Shown piece by piece: positions 1 through 7,941 of a stretch of DNA of 64,000 bases (positions are counted from its first letter, which is position 1; each line of letters starts with the position of its first letter). The translations under genes were made by a program, and so were the position numbers. The DNA is from Methylovulum psychrotolerans (GTDB lineage: Bacteria > Pseudomonadota > Gammaproteobacteria > Methylococcales > Methylomonadaceae). The stretch is from contig NZ_PGFZ01000001.1 in assembly GCF_002923755.1 (NCBI RefSeq), forward strand, positions 761,959-825,958, in the 5' to 3' direction. Under the pieces are notes generated by a model. That model saw only the letters and a program-made list of their open reading frames with translations, did no database searches and was not told where the DNA came from.

Positions 1-61
1 CCTCCAACGCCACCTTCGCCTTTTGTGCGCCGGTCATCAATTTACGCTTTTTCTCACTCAT
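1..61 (-). CDS. IS3-family transposase OrfA, N-terminal fragment
   Basis: The minus strand from 61 encodes MSEKKRKLMTGAQKAKVALE and continues past the window edge. This is the usual start of IS3-family OrfA proteins, a basic N-terminus leading into a helix-turn-helix that binds the element ends. Only 20 residues are visible, so the subgroup cannot be named. Confidence 0.7.
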   Translation of the reverse strand, partial: MSEKKRKLMTGAQKAKVALE

Positions 62-122
62 TTTCGTCCACCTGTTTTATGATGGACACCATCTTAAATT
101 ATTGTCTGTTTTTATGGGTCCA
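1..122 (-). mobile_element. 5' end of an IS3-family insertion sequence (runs off the window)
   Basis: Reading the minus strand, the element appears to begin with TGGACCCATAAAAACAGAC at about position 122. A short leader follows, then a transposase OrfA start codon at 61. The open reading frame of the gene on its right is cut exactly here: its last three codons are supplied by the terminal sequence, so 122 is taken as the insertion boundary. The other end, OrfB and the target duplication lie outside the window, so the boundary is an inference. Confidence 0.7.
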
Positions 123-438
123 CTATATAGTTATTTATAGAATATTGTATAGCTGTTTTTATATTTATACCATAATCTAAATTATCTTTGATAAGACTAA
201 CAAAATTACCACCAAAGTCAGCGTCACCTGCAAATGTAATCGCTATTTTATTAACGGAATTTAGCTTAAGTGTTCTCTCATAAACATATTTTCCAGTATT
301 CATCTGCCCTTGCTTTTCACCAAATGAGCTTTCTTGTAAAAGTTTTTTGTCCTCAGTTATAGCGATTCTTTTAGTAACAGCACTATCTGCAATTAAAAAT
401 GCTGCCGTTTTTGATTTCCATCCCAAACAGTATGTCAT
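112..438 (-). pseudogene. Proteasome-like Ntn-hydrolase, 3' end removed by IS insertion
   Basis: About 105 codons of a gene remain before the IS3-type end. If the initiator Met is removed, Thr becomes residue 1 and the aspartate of the motif AFLIADSAVT is residue 17. That is the spacing of the catalytic Thr1 and Asp17 of proteasome beta and HslV-type Ntn-hydrolases. A second family-like stretch, KIAITFAGDADFGG, follows near residue 65. Proteins of this fold are usually about 170-250 residues long, so the second half is missing. The last residues (VDP) come from the IS end. The family call rests on motif spacing only. No unfoldase partner gene is nearby. Confidence 0.5.
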
Positions 439-496
439 TGCTCACCTAAACTAATACTTAATTGTTGTAACTACTCAACGCGGCAAGGTGCAATCT

Positions 497-529
497 ATAG
501 GGTGCAATAGCTTGCGTATTGCGCCCTAT
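497..529. repeat. REP-like hairpin in the 439-680 intergenic stretch
   Basis: ATAGGGTGCAATA (497-509) and TATTGCGCCCTAT (517-529) form a 13-bp stem with one G-T pair and a 7-nt loop. The stretch also holds a 14-nt direct repeat, ATTCCCACCAGAAA, at 625-638 and 652-665. No gene is seen between 439 and 680. Confidence 0.5.
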
Positions 530-680
530 GTTTTCGCTAAAAAATACAAGCCCTTTATTTTATTGACTTTTGCAGTTCGTCCACCTAACAATTTAATATA
601 CCCCCGCTTATCCGAAAACGGCATATTCCCACCAGAAAGAGGCTTTTTATCATTCCCACCAGAAAAAGGACTCCAGCCCC

Positions 681-2636
681 TCACTTAGCCAAATCATAAA
701 CCCCATCAAACCCCACCCTGCCCCCGTCACTCACCAACTCCTCAATCCGCCGCAAATACAACGCACTAGCCGCATCCTGATGCTGCTCAACCAATACACC
801 AAACATCCCCTGAGCCTGTTGGAACTGCTGTCCACGAAAAGCCGCCAAAGCCTCGGCGAACCCCGAACACAACTGCCGTTGCCGGACGCTTAATTGCTTA
901 TGCTCGGCGATTACCTCATAAACGGCGACGGGCTGTTGTTTGCCCTGTACCCTGACTTTATCCAATTCCCGACAGGCGAACAGGCCGCTGACATGTTGGT
1001 AGGTGAATTCGGAAATCAAAATCCCGCTGCCGTAGTATTTGTTCGCCCCTTCCAAACGTGCCGCCAAATTGACCGTATCGCCGATCATCGTGTAATCCAA
1101 ACGGTCAATAGAACCGATATTGCCGACTACCGCAAGACCTGTGTTGATACCGACGCGCATGTACAATAACGGCAAGCCGCGCCGTTGCCAATCCTTGCGC
1201 AAGTCCTGCAAAATCCGCTGCATGGCTAACGCGCAAGCCACGGCTTGCTGGGCGTGGGCGGTATCGGTGACGGGTGCGCCCCAAAACGCGACGATGGCAT
1301 CGCCGATGAATTTGTCTAGCACCCCGGCATGGGCGCTGATGGCGGCGCTCATTTCAGTCAGGTAGCCGTTCAGCAAAGCCACCAAGTCTTGCGGCGACAG
1401 TTGTTCGGAAATATTGGTAAAACCCGCCAAATCGGTGAACAGCGCAGTGATTTCGCGGGTTTCGCCACCCAGCACCAGCTCATGGTTAAGCAATTCTTGG
1501 GCAACCACGGGCGAGACTACTTTACCCAACAAGGTACGGATTTTTTCCTTTTCCAGCAATTGTGTACCCATTGAATTAAAAGCCAAACCCAATTGGCCTA
1601 TTTCGTCGGTACTGTCAATCTGCACTTGATGGCGGTAATCGCCCTGGCCGATGGCTTGCACCCCCTGCGCCAAAATCTGTACTGGCTTGCTGACGGATTT
1701 GGCCAGCCACGCCGCCGCCAAACTGGCCAAGCCGATGCTAAATAAGGCAATGACCAACAATAGCCACTGCAAGCGGTAAAAGTTTTCTAGGGCTTTAGAC
1801 CAGGGGCGTTCAATCAAAGCGACTAATTTACCGTCGGCCTGCTGCTCTAAAGTCACCAATCGGCTGAGATAGCGTTCTTGCCCGGTATGCCAAAAAAAGC
1901 CGTCGCTCTGGACAGGGTATAAGGGCAGTTGTTGCGGTGTCGGGGCGGGTAAGGTGGTTGCGTGGACTTGCAGGGTTTGGCCGTGTTCGCTTAACAAACT
2001 GATTTCCACTTGGGTCAGTTGCTTAAGCTGCGCCAAGACCGGGTTATCGACCAAAAACCCCAGGCACAACCAAGCAATCGGCTCAGGGGCTAATATCGGC
2101 ACCACAATCACTTGGTAAGGCTTTCGCCCGACCAGCATCAAGCGGCTGGCCACGCCTTCTCTTTCGGCCTGCTCCAGCAACGCCGGGGAGAAAAAAGCCT
2201 GTCCGGCCTGTTCCGGCCTTAAGGTGTCGATTTGTACGGTATTGTCCAACGCCACCAAAAAAGCGGCATCGGCTTGGGCGCGGGCACTTAAATTGATTAA
2301 CGCCGAGGTGATGGTGTCATGGTCTTGGGTAGCGATCACCCGCTTAAACGCATAATCGCTGGCTAAAGCCGTAGCCTGTTGGCTTAAATCTTGGCTGCGT
2401 TCACTCAGCAGCCGCAAAAACACCCGCTCCGTCACCACTAACTCATGGTGGATGGTCTCTTCAGTGTTTTGCCGGAAAATATGGTTAACCACCACAAACA
2501 CCCCCGCCAATACTAACAGCAACAAGCCGATGATATAAAACAACAAACGGCTACGGAAGCGGGTAAAGTGCCGGAACCGCTTAACGGTAGCCAATATTAA
2601 GGCCGAGTTCCGTCGGCAAGCGGATCGCCCGGACAT
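681..2636 (-). CDS. Membrane-bound class III adenylate/guanylate cyclase with HAMP domain
   Basis: Makes a cyclic nucleotide (cAMP or cGMP; specificity not determined here). The order is: TM helix at about residues 30-51, a periplasmic sensor region of some 235 residues, a second TM at about 289-311, HAMP (about 311-364) and a cyclase domain (about 393-570). Metal-binding aspartates sit in FTDLAGF and GDAIVAFWG, and MIGDTVNLAARLE is the classical class III motif. It is the last gene of an operon with the cupredoxin-like and outer-membrane genes. The ATG at 2636 overlaps the upstream gene by 56 bp and has no clear ribosome site; a TTG at 2594 is an alternative start. The periplasmic domain probably senses a signal linked to the two upstream exported proteins (inference). 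Confidence 0.88.
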   Translation of the reverse strand: MSGRSACRRNSALILATVKRFRHFTRFRSRLLFYIIGLLLLVLAGVFVVVNHIFRQNTEETIHHELVVTERVFLRLLSERSQDLSQQATALASDYAFKRVIATQDHDTITSALINLSARAQADAAFLVALDNTVQIDTLRPEQAGQAFFSPALLEQAEREGVASRLMLVGRKPYQVIVVPILAPEPIAWLCLGFLVDNPVLAQLKQLTQVEISLLSEHGQTLQVHATTLPAPTPQQLPLYPVQSDGFFWHTGQERYLSRLVTLEQQADGKLVALIERPWSKALENFYRLQWLLLVIALFSIGLASLAAAWLAKSVSKPVQILAQGVQAIGQGDYRHQVQIDSTDEIGQLGLAFNSMGTQLLEKEKIRTLLGKVVSPVVAQELLNHELVLGGETREITALFTDLAGFTNISEQLSPQDLVALLNGYLTEMSAAISAHAGVLDKFIGDAIVAFWGAPVTDTAHAQQAVACALAMQRILQDLRKDWQRRGLPLLYMRVGINTGLAVVGNIGSIDRLDYTMIGDTVNLAARLEGANKYYGSGILISEFTYQHVSGLFACRELDKVRVQGKQQPVAVYEVIAEHKQLSVRQRQLCSGFAEALAAFRGQQFQQAQGMFGVLVEQHQDAASALYLRRIEELVSDGGRVGFDGVYDLAK

Positions 2637-3231
2637 TTTTTTTCAAGTTCATGGTCAGCACCAATCCGGCATTATGGGGGGTGTTGGCCGCAATAGTTAA
2701 GGTATCGGGAGTGAGGCTTTTTAACTGCGGATGCCAAGCGGACAACACATAACCAGGACCATCAGGCAGTTCAAGCTGGGCGATGCCGTGGCTGTCGGTC
2801 AGCGCAAAAAAGGGGCTGTCCACCACCAACACATAAGCCGACATCCAATCATGGATATTGCAGCCTAAGTTGACCACCCCGGCTTTGTCAAACACCACCG
2901 GTTTGGCGGGCGAGCCTTGGTAAAGCGGCAGCTCAAAAACTTTGGCCGCCGAAAAGGAATAGACATGGTGGCGGATTTTGTCATGATTGGGGAATGACAC
3001 GGGAGTCCCTGTCCTGACCACCGTCAAATGGTTGACAAATTCCTTGTCAATCTGGTCAATGACGATCTCTTTAGGCTTGACAGGTTTAGGGGGCGACGTT
3101 TGCGAACTGACATAAACCGCCGCCTGGGCAATCGGGTCGCCGTCATTATCGGTTACCTTAACCTGCCAAGTTTCTGCTTGGGCCACGCCCCACAATAAAC
3201 CTAAAATCACCAGCAGCCGTTGGGTTTGCAT
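2581..3231 (-). CDS. Cupredoxin-like periplasmic protein ('methylamine utilization protein' type)
   Basis: A signal peptide ends near WGVAQA (residue 19). A carboxypeptidase-regulatory-like beta segment then precedes a plastocyanin-like region. FPNHDKIRHHVYSFS and VNLGCNIHDWMSAYV carry the His, Cys, His and Met residues expected of a type 1 copper site (N-H-D, then C-x2-H-x2-M). Proteins of this group are often annotated as methylamine utilization proteins, but their role is not established. The gene sits between an outer-membrane barrel gene (13 bp gap) and a membrane cyclase gene (overlap), so a periplasmic copper or redox signalling role is plausible but inferred. Confidence 0.75.
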   Translation of the reverse strand: MQTQRLLVILGLLWGVAQAETWQVKVTDNDGDPIAQAAVYVSSQTSPPKPVKPKEIVIDQIDKEFVNHLTVVRTGTPVSFPNHDKIRHHVYSFSAAKVFELPLYQGSPAKPVVFDKAGVVNLGCNIHDWMSAYVLVVDSPFFALTDSHGIAQLELPDGPGYVLSAWHPQLKSLTPDTLTIAANTPHNAGLVLTMNLKKNVRAIRLPTELGLNIGYR

Positions 3232-3243
3232 AAGTCACTCGCC

Positions 3244-4137
3244 TCAATAACTGTAATGGATGCTGAATTGGACTTTATGGTTAGCATAACTCGCCCCTAA
3301 AGCTTGGGTTTCTATATAACTGTAATTTAACGCAGTCGCCGCATGTCCGCCCAATAAGGCATAACTTAGCCCCACATTATAAGTGTCGGTATTGCCGTAG
3401 GTGCGGTAAATCCAACCGGGCAATGCGTCATCATCGCCAATGCTGCGCACTTGTTCCAATACGGCGGGCGAGAAACTGCTCTCCGAATTATTGCTGACAA
3501 TGTCGCCCCAGCGGTGGTTATAACCCAAATTCAATTGCATCCGCCCATTAACGGCAATATTGCTGCCCAGTTCAACAGTATGCCCTTTGATGTCAAAAAC
3601 GGAATGGGGGTAATCCTTACGCCTGATATTGGCCCTGGCGGCGTTGCGGTCATCGAAACGGTAGCCCATATAAAGTTGCTGAAATTCGCCGTGCCAAAAA
3701 GACAGGCGCAGCCCCGCCGTCAACTGGTTGCCGGAGCGCAATTGGCTGTCGGAAAAAATTTCCCCATCCGCCACATCTAAGCGTAACATCGGGGCTTGCT
3801 GGCCTAAACCAAATTTATGGGTCAGCACGCCTTTGCCGCCGACGCTGTATTGGTTAAGCTTCTGGAAGTTCTCGTGAGTCTCGCCGTTCAATTCCAACGT
3901 GGTATATAGCCGTGAATAGTTATCTAACTGATAAGCCCGGCCACCCGATAACAAGCCTTTACCAATAAAATCGTCCAATTGCGAGGCGGAAAAAAAAGAC
4001 TGGTTGATATTGCTGTCATACTCGCCCACCACCGCCGCATCGGCCAACCACTCTACCCATTCGGCGCGGCCAGCCGGGGCATGTAAGGCGGTGGCAGATA
4101 ATACGATGGCAAAGATCGGCGGCGGTATTTTACTCAT
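3244..4137 (-). CDS. Outer-membrane beta-barrel protein of unknown function
   Basis: 297 residues with a signal peptide (cleavage near GRAEW). The rest is alternating beta-strand sequence rich in Tyr, Asn and Gly, ending in a typical barrel C-terminus (FSIHYSY, terminal aromatic). The N-terminal GEYDSNINQSF motif recurs in putative outer-membrane barrels that lie in operons with exported proteins. It is the first gene of the three-gene operon with the cupredoxin and cyclase. No specific substrate can be read from the sequence. Confidence 0.6.
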   Translation of the reverse strand: MSKIPPPIFAIVLSATALHAPAGRAEWVEWLADAAVVGEYDSNINQSFFSASQLDDFIGKGLLSGGRAYQLDNYSRLYTTLELNGETHENFQKLNQYSVGGKGVLTHKFGLGQQAPMLRLDVADGEIFSDSQLRSGNQLTAGLRLSFWHGEFQQLYMGYRFDDRNAARANIRRKDYPHSVFDIKGHTVELGSNIAVNGRMQLNLGYNHRWGDIVSNNSESSFSPAVLEQVRSIGDDDALPGWIYRTYGNTDTYNVGLSYALLGGHAATALNYSYIETQALGASYANHKVQFSIHYSY

Positions 4138-4264
4138 GGAAGAAGCCCGTTAATGTCAGTCTGCTAACGTTATATCATAAAAACACCCGCCTTTGAATGC
4201 TTCTTTACAACGGTATTTCTGCCTGATAAGACGCACTACCCGACCTGCCCTTTGCCAGAACACC

Positions 4265-5734
4265 TTACCCATCCAATTCCATATATTTCTTTACCGTCCG
4301 CCTATCAAGCCCGGCAATTCTGGCGACCGCCTCAAAGCTATCCAACTGGCCGTATAAAAATCGGCAGTAGTTTTGCATCACCTGCTGTGCCGAAAGGTAT
4401 TCGCCATCGGCTGCCCGAAACCCGGCCTCAGCGGCATTAACCGCCGCCGCTAATGGCGTGGCCTGATACGTCCCGGTCAGGCATATACGCCGCACACATT
4501 GCTCCAATTCTCTGACATTACCCGGCCAAGGGTAATCCGCCGGTACGGTTGCGCGGATTTTGCTTTCAATATGGGCGACCAGCCCGTCATCTGGCGTGGG
4601 TATGACACGCCGTAACAAACGGGCGATCAGCCCCGGCAATTCGTTAGGGTTTTCGCGTATCCGCTGGCTTAAAGAAGGCAAGACAATAACATCGGAACAC
4701 AGGCGATAATAGAGGTCTGCCCGAAACAAGCCTTGCTCCAATAACTGCCCGATGGGACGGTTGGTCGCGCTAATCACCCGCCCTTCAAAACGGTGCTTTT
4801 CGTGGCTACCCACCGGACTGTAGACCCGCTCTTGGATGACGTTCAATAGCTTGACTTGAATCGTGGCATCAATATCACCAATTTCATCAATAAACACCGA
4901 ACCATGCTTGCTGCATTTGGCGAACAAGCCCGGATGGTTGTCAATCGCCCCGGTAAACGCGCCTTTCTTATGCCCAAACAATTCCGATTCCAGCAAACCC
5001 GTGGCGTATTCCGATAAATTGATGGCCTTAAAAGAGGCGGAAAAACTTTCGACAAACCGCCGCACCGCCAGATCGAAAGGGATATAACCCGAACAGCCCA
5101 CCGCTTTCGCCACCAAACTCTTACCTGTTCCGGTCTCACCCAACAACAGCAAAGAAAAATCCTCCATGCGGCCACAAAGATAATTCAGATACCACGCCGG
5201 ATTAAAAGTAAAAATGTTATTCCACAGCCGCATCCGCAATTCATAAAGTGCCGGGCAATCGCCTGAAACCGTTTCATCAATAAACGTAAAAGCCCGCTGC
5301 ACCTGAAACAACAAGGCGATATAGTGCGCGGTTTCGGGTGGATTAAACCCAGCTTGTTCAAAATCACCCATCAGCTCACGCGCAAATGCCAGCTCAATCG
5401 CCTTATCCCCCGCTTGTTTTTGGGCGTTAATATGCCCGTTGAAACGCTGCCGATAACGGTGGAAGACATAAAACAACCACGCCAAGCGCAGGTTTTCTTC
5501 GGCTTTACCCTGATAATGGCGAATATCAAAAACCGCTTGCCGCTCCAGCGCTTTAAATTCCCTGTCCAGCTTGGCCTCAATCAACTGGAGGCGGTCGGCA
5601 AACCCCAAGCCTTCCGGTGCTAACCCTAACACCTCCCAATCGGCTTTTTCCCGCTCCAACCCAAACGGGTTCAAAAATACCAACTCGGCAACTTTCGCAA
5701 AAAAAGCCGCCTGTTCCGCCGTTAATATGTACAT
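4265..5734 (-). CDS. Sigma54-dependent transcriptional activator with an unrecognised N-terminal domain
   Basis: The AAA+ core is complete: Walker A GETGTGKS at residues 199-206, the sigma54-contacting GAFTGA loop at 258-263, Walker B FIDEIGD at 281-287, and FRADLYYRL near 337-345. The C-terminus carries a short helix-turn-helix (about 466-485, ARIAGLDRRTVKKYM). Residues 1-190 form a mostly helical region that is neither a receiver nor a GAF domain by eye. It is divergent from a PspA-like gene that has a -24/-12 promoter, so it most likely activates that operon, as PspF does for pspA in enterics. Unlike PspF, which lacks an N-terminal regulatory domain, this protein has a large one. The Walker A residue order (GTGKS) is normal. 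Confidence 0.88.
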   Translation of the reverse strand: MYILTAEQAAFFAKVAELVFLNPFGLEREKADWEVLGLAPEGLGFADRLQLIEAKLDREFKALERQAVFDIRHYQGKAEENLRLAWLFYVFHRYRQRFNGHINAQKQAGDKAIELAFARELMGDFEQAGFNPPETAHYIALLFQVQRAFTFIDETVSGDCPALYELRMRLWNNIFTFNPAWYLNYLCGRMEDFSLLLLGETGTGKSLVAKAVGCSGYIPFDLAVRRFVESFSASFKAINLSEYATGLLESELFGHKKGAFTGAIDNHPGLFAKCSKHGSVFIDEIGDIDATIQVKLLNVIQERVYSPVGSHEKHRFEGRVISATNRPIGQLLEQGLFRADLYYRLCSDVIVLPSLSQRIRENPNELPGLIARLLRRVIPTPDDGLVAHIESKIRATVPADYPWPGNVRELEQCVRRICLTGTYQATPLAAAVNAAEAGFRAADGEYLSAQQVMQNYCRFLYGQLDSFEAVARIAGLDRRTVKKYMELDG

Positions 5735-5772
5735 TTTTTGTTTTCCATGTCGGCATATTTTGTCAAAAAATT

Positions 5773-5799
5773 ATAGCCAAAGCCAATAAAATTGGCTAT
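5773..5799. promoter_or_regulatory. Palindromic upstream activator site for the sigma54 regulator
   Basis: ATAGCCAA (5773-5780) and TTGGCTAT (5792-5799) are perfect inverted repeats. A nested pair, AGCCAAT/ATTGGCT, lies at 5781-5797. The site is centred about 40-45 bp upstream of the -24 element, in the gap between the divergent activator and PspA-like genes, which suits an enhancer for a dimeric activator. Binding is inferred. Confidence 0.55.
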
Positions 5800-5826
5800 C
5801 CAATTGTTTTTTAATCATTAAAAACA

Positions 5827-5842
5827 TGGCCTCTGTCTTGCT
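5827..5842 (+). promoter_or_regulatory. Sigma54 (-24/-12) promoter of the PspA-like operon
   Basis: TGGC, seven bases, then TTGCT fits the sigma54 consensus: the GG (5828-5829) and GC (5840-5841) are exactly 12 bp apart. The predicted start of transcription is near 5853, which leaves a leader of about 28 nt and a good AGGAA ribosome site before the ATG at 5881. Confidence 0.8.
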
Positions 5843-5880
5843 ATAAGCATTACAACCCTCAAGCGTAACAGGAACATACC

Positions 5881-6561
5881 ATGAACAGCTTAAAGCGACT
5901 TTTTATCTCCTTGAAATCCCAAGTCGACGTTATTGTCGATGACTTTGAAAACCATGAGGCCGTAGCGGGCGTAGCCATTAAAGAGTTGGAAGAATGGCGG
6001 GGTAAAACCCGCATCCATCAACACCGCCTGCAAACCCTGATCGGGCAATTCGAGGCAAGTTTAACCGAACTGCATAAGGAAGCCGACACTTGGGCGGCAC
6101 GGGCAGTAAAAACCAAAGAGACAGACCAGCCAAAAGCCTTAGAATGCGTCAAGCGTATGGTCAGTGCCCAGCAACAAATCAAAACCCTGGAAACCCAACT
6201 CCAGAACGCCCAAAGCCAACACGCCCAATTAGCCGCCGACCTCAACACCGTCCAAACCCGCTTACAGACGCTGAATACCCAAAAAGCCGTATTTGCCGCC
6301 CGGCAAAACCGCCTCCACTTACAAACCGCCTTAAAAAGCGGCGACAGCAACCCGCTCGCGGAAGCGCAAAAGGTTTTCAACCGCTGGGAAGAAGCCATCA
6401 CCGGAGCGGAATGCGGCTACCCCGAACCCATCAGCCAAGACCCGTTTGCCGATGCCTTCGCCCAAGCCGAGGAAACCTTAGAGCTGAACAGAATTTTAGC
6501 GGCATTAGCCGCCCAAACCACCCCATCTGCCCCTAAAGCCGATGCCGGACAGGAGCATTAA
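5881..6561 (+). CDS. PspA/IM30-family-like coiled-coil protein
   Basis: 226 residues, almost entirely long helices with heptad patterns from about residue 20 to 160. The N-terminus (MNSLKRLFISLKSQVDVIVD) is amphipathic, as expected for membrane-binding PspA/Vipp1 proteins, and QMxxxQQQIKTLETQL-like segments occur in the middle. PspA proteins bind and stabilise stressed inner membranes and inhibit their sigma54 activator. The gene is first in an operon with a polytopic membrane protein gene (1 bp gap) and has a sigma54 promoter. The sequence is divergent from classical PspA, so the family call rests on architecture and context. Confidence 0.7.
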   Translation: MNSLKRLFISLKSQVDVIVDDFENHEAVAGVAIKELEEWRGKTRIHQHRLQTLIGQFEASLTELHKEADTWAARAVKTKETDQPKALECVKRMVSAQQQIKTLETQLQNAQSQHAQLAADLNTVQTRLQTLNTQKAVFAARQNRLHLQTALKSGDSNPLAEAQKVFNRWEEAITGAECGYPEPISQDPFADAFAQAEETLELNRILAALAAQTTPSAPKADAGQEH

Positions 6562-6562
6562 C

Positions 6563-7873
6563 ATGTACGCCTATAAACTTGACAGCAACCCAGAACCTAT
6601 TTTGGACACGGCAACCCACCCGCCCGCACTTGCGACACAAATCATCGGCTACCTACGCTGGGCAGGCACGGGGCTGATCGTCATTTCCGCCATTGGCTTT
6701 ATGCTGCAAAGCCGCGCCGATTTGTTACCCGCTTACCGCTATTGGATAGGCTTAGGCCTCACCTTACTATTGTGCGCAGGCGGTATGATCTGCCGTTACG
6801 GACTTAAGGAAACGACCGGGGCGAGGATTTTCTTTGCCTTAGGCGTGGCGTTTTTACCCGTGCAAGTGTCGCAAGTCAGCGCCATGCTCTATGCCTTTAG
6901 CCAAGGCAGCTTGGCATTGCAACTGCCCTACCATTGGCTACAATTTGGCAATGTCAGCCCCTCTTTAATCGCGGCCGATTTTATCATCACCGTTTTGTTA
7001 TTGGTGTTGGTCGGTTACGCGGGCTTTGCCATGCTGGCGAGGCGACAAGTCAAACGCTTGCTACAGGCCTTATTATTGGGCAGCTTTTTGTTACTGTTGC
7101 CCGTTCGGGATGCTTATTGGCCACCCATACTCATCACCCTGTTATTCTTCGCGCTCCGGGCAGTAGAACAGCAATTAAGACAAGACAGTACCCTGCGGTT
7201 AGGTGAAGGCCTAACGGCGCGGGTTCTGCTAAGCCTGCCGTTATTGATCTTGATCGGGCGCAGCCTGCTGCACCCAGCTTCCTGTTTACTGGGCATCGTG
7301 CTGGCGTTTATCACAGCGGTCACCTGTATCCTTGACCTTAAACACTATACCAAGTCCGCCAGCATTATCGACGCTGGCCAATTTGTCGGCACCTTAGCCG
7401 CCTTACTGGCTTGGCTCAACGTCACCGACACACTGCTCGGTTTAGGCTACCAGCACTACGGATTATTGTTACCCGCCGCCTTGCTGCTCTTCATTCTGTC
7501 GATGTATGTCGACCGCTATTCTGCCACCTACCGCCTCTTGGGTGCGGTATTGGCTTGCGGTTTAATCACGGGCAGCTTATTGGACGGGCAAGCCTTCGCG
7601 CCCTTATTAGCCTTAGCGACAGGCCTCAGCCTCAGCGTGGTAGGCTTAAGATACCACGAAAAAGTACCGTTTTTCGCCGGGCATCTGTGTTGTTTAGGCG
7701 GGGTGTTATTTTATTGCGGTTATGCCATCGACGCTTACCAGCAAGCCCCGTGGTTAAGCACCATCGGCTTAGGCCTGGCCGTACTACTGGCGGCATCGTA
7801 TTTGGAAAAACGCCAACAGCATATTATCGGAAAAGTGGACGCTTACTGGCATGAGCTACAAAGCTGGGGGTAA
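6563..7873 (+). CDS. Polytopic inner-membrane protein, partner of the PspA-like protein
   Basis: 436 residues with about 12 hydrophobic segments and almost no soluble domains. The ATG at 6563 is chosen because its ribosome site (AGGAG) lies at the very end of the PspA-like gene, one base before the start; an in-frame upstream start would overlap it. I do not recognise the family; the layout is reminiscent of DUF2157-type membrane proteins. Co-transcription from the sigma54 promoter suggests a membrane-stress role or a PspB/C-like docking role. This is inferred. Confidence 0.65.
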   Translation: MYAYKLDSNPEPILDTATHPPALATQIIGYLRWAGTGLIVISAIGFMLQSRADLLPAYRYWIGLGLTLLLCAGGMICRYGLKETTGARIFFALGVAFLPVQVSQVSAMLYAFSQGSLALQLPYHWLQFGNVSPSLIAADFIITVLLLVLVGYAGFAMLARRQVKRLLQALLLGSFLLLLPVRDAYWPPILITLLFFALRAVEQQLRQDSTLRLGEGLTARVLLSLPLLILIGRSLLHPASCLLGIVLAFITAVTCILDLKHYTKSASIIDAGQFVGTLAALLAWLNVTDTLLGLGYQHYGLLLPAALLLFILSMYVDRYSATYRLLGAVLACGLITGSLLDGQAFAPLLALATGLSLSVVGLRYHEKVPFFAGHLCCLGGVLFYCGYAIDAYQQAPWLSTIGLGLAVLLAASYLEKRQQHIIGKVDAYWHELQSWG

Positions 7874-7941
7874 ATGCGGGAGCGGGTTGCCATGCTTCTG
7901 TACTGGCTTGGTAATCCGCTTGTAAGGCAAAAATAGCTATA

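Noticed and set aside
625-665. Two-unit direct repeat as a CRISPR seed
   Set aside because: Only two 14-nt copies 27 bp apart, with no spacer-like regularity and no cas genes in the window.
488-688. Plus-strand ORF of 66 codons in the first intergenic gap
   Set aside because: It runs through hairpin and repeat sequence with no ribosome site and no family-like pattern.
894-1169. Plus-strand ORFs inside the cyclase gene
   Set aside because: They are antisense shadows of a gene with complete cyclase motifs.
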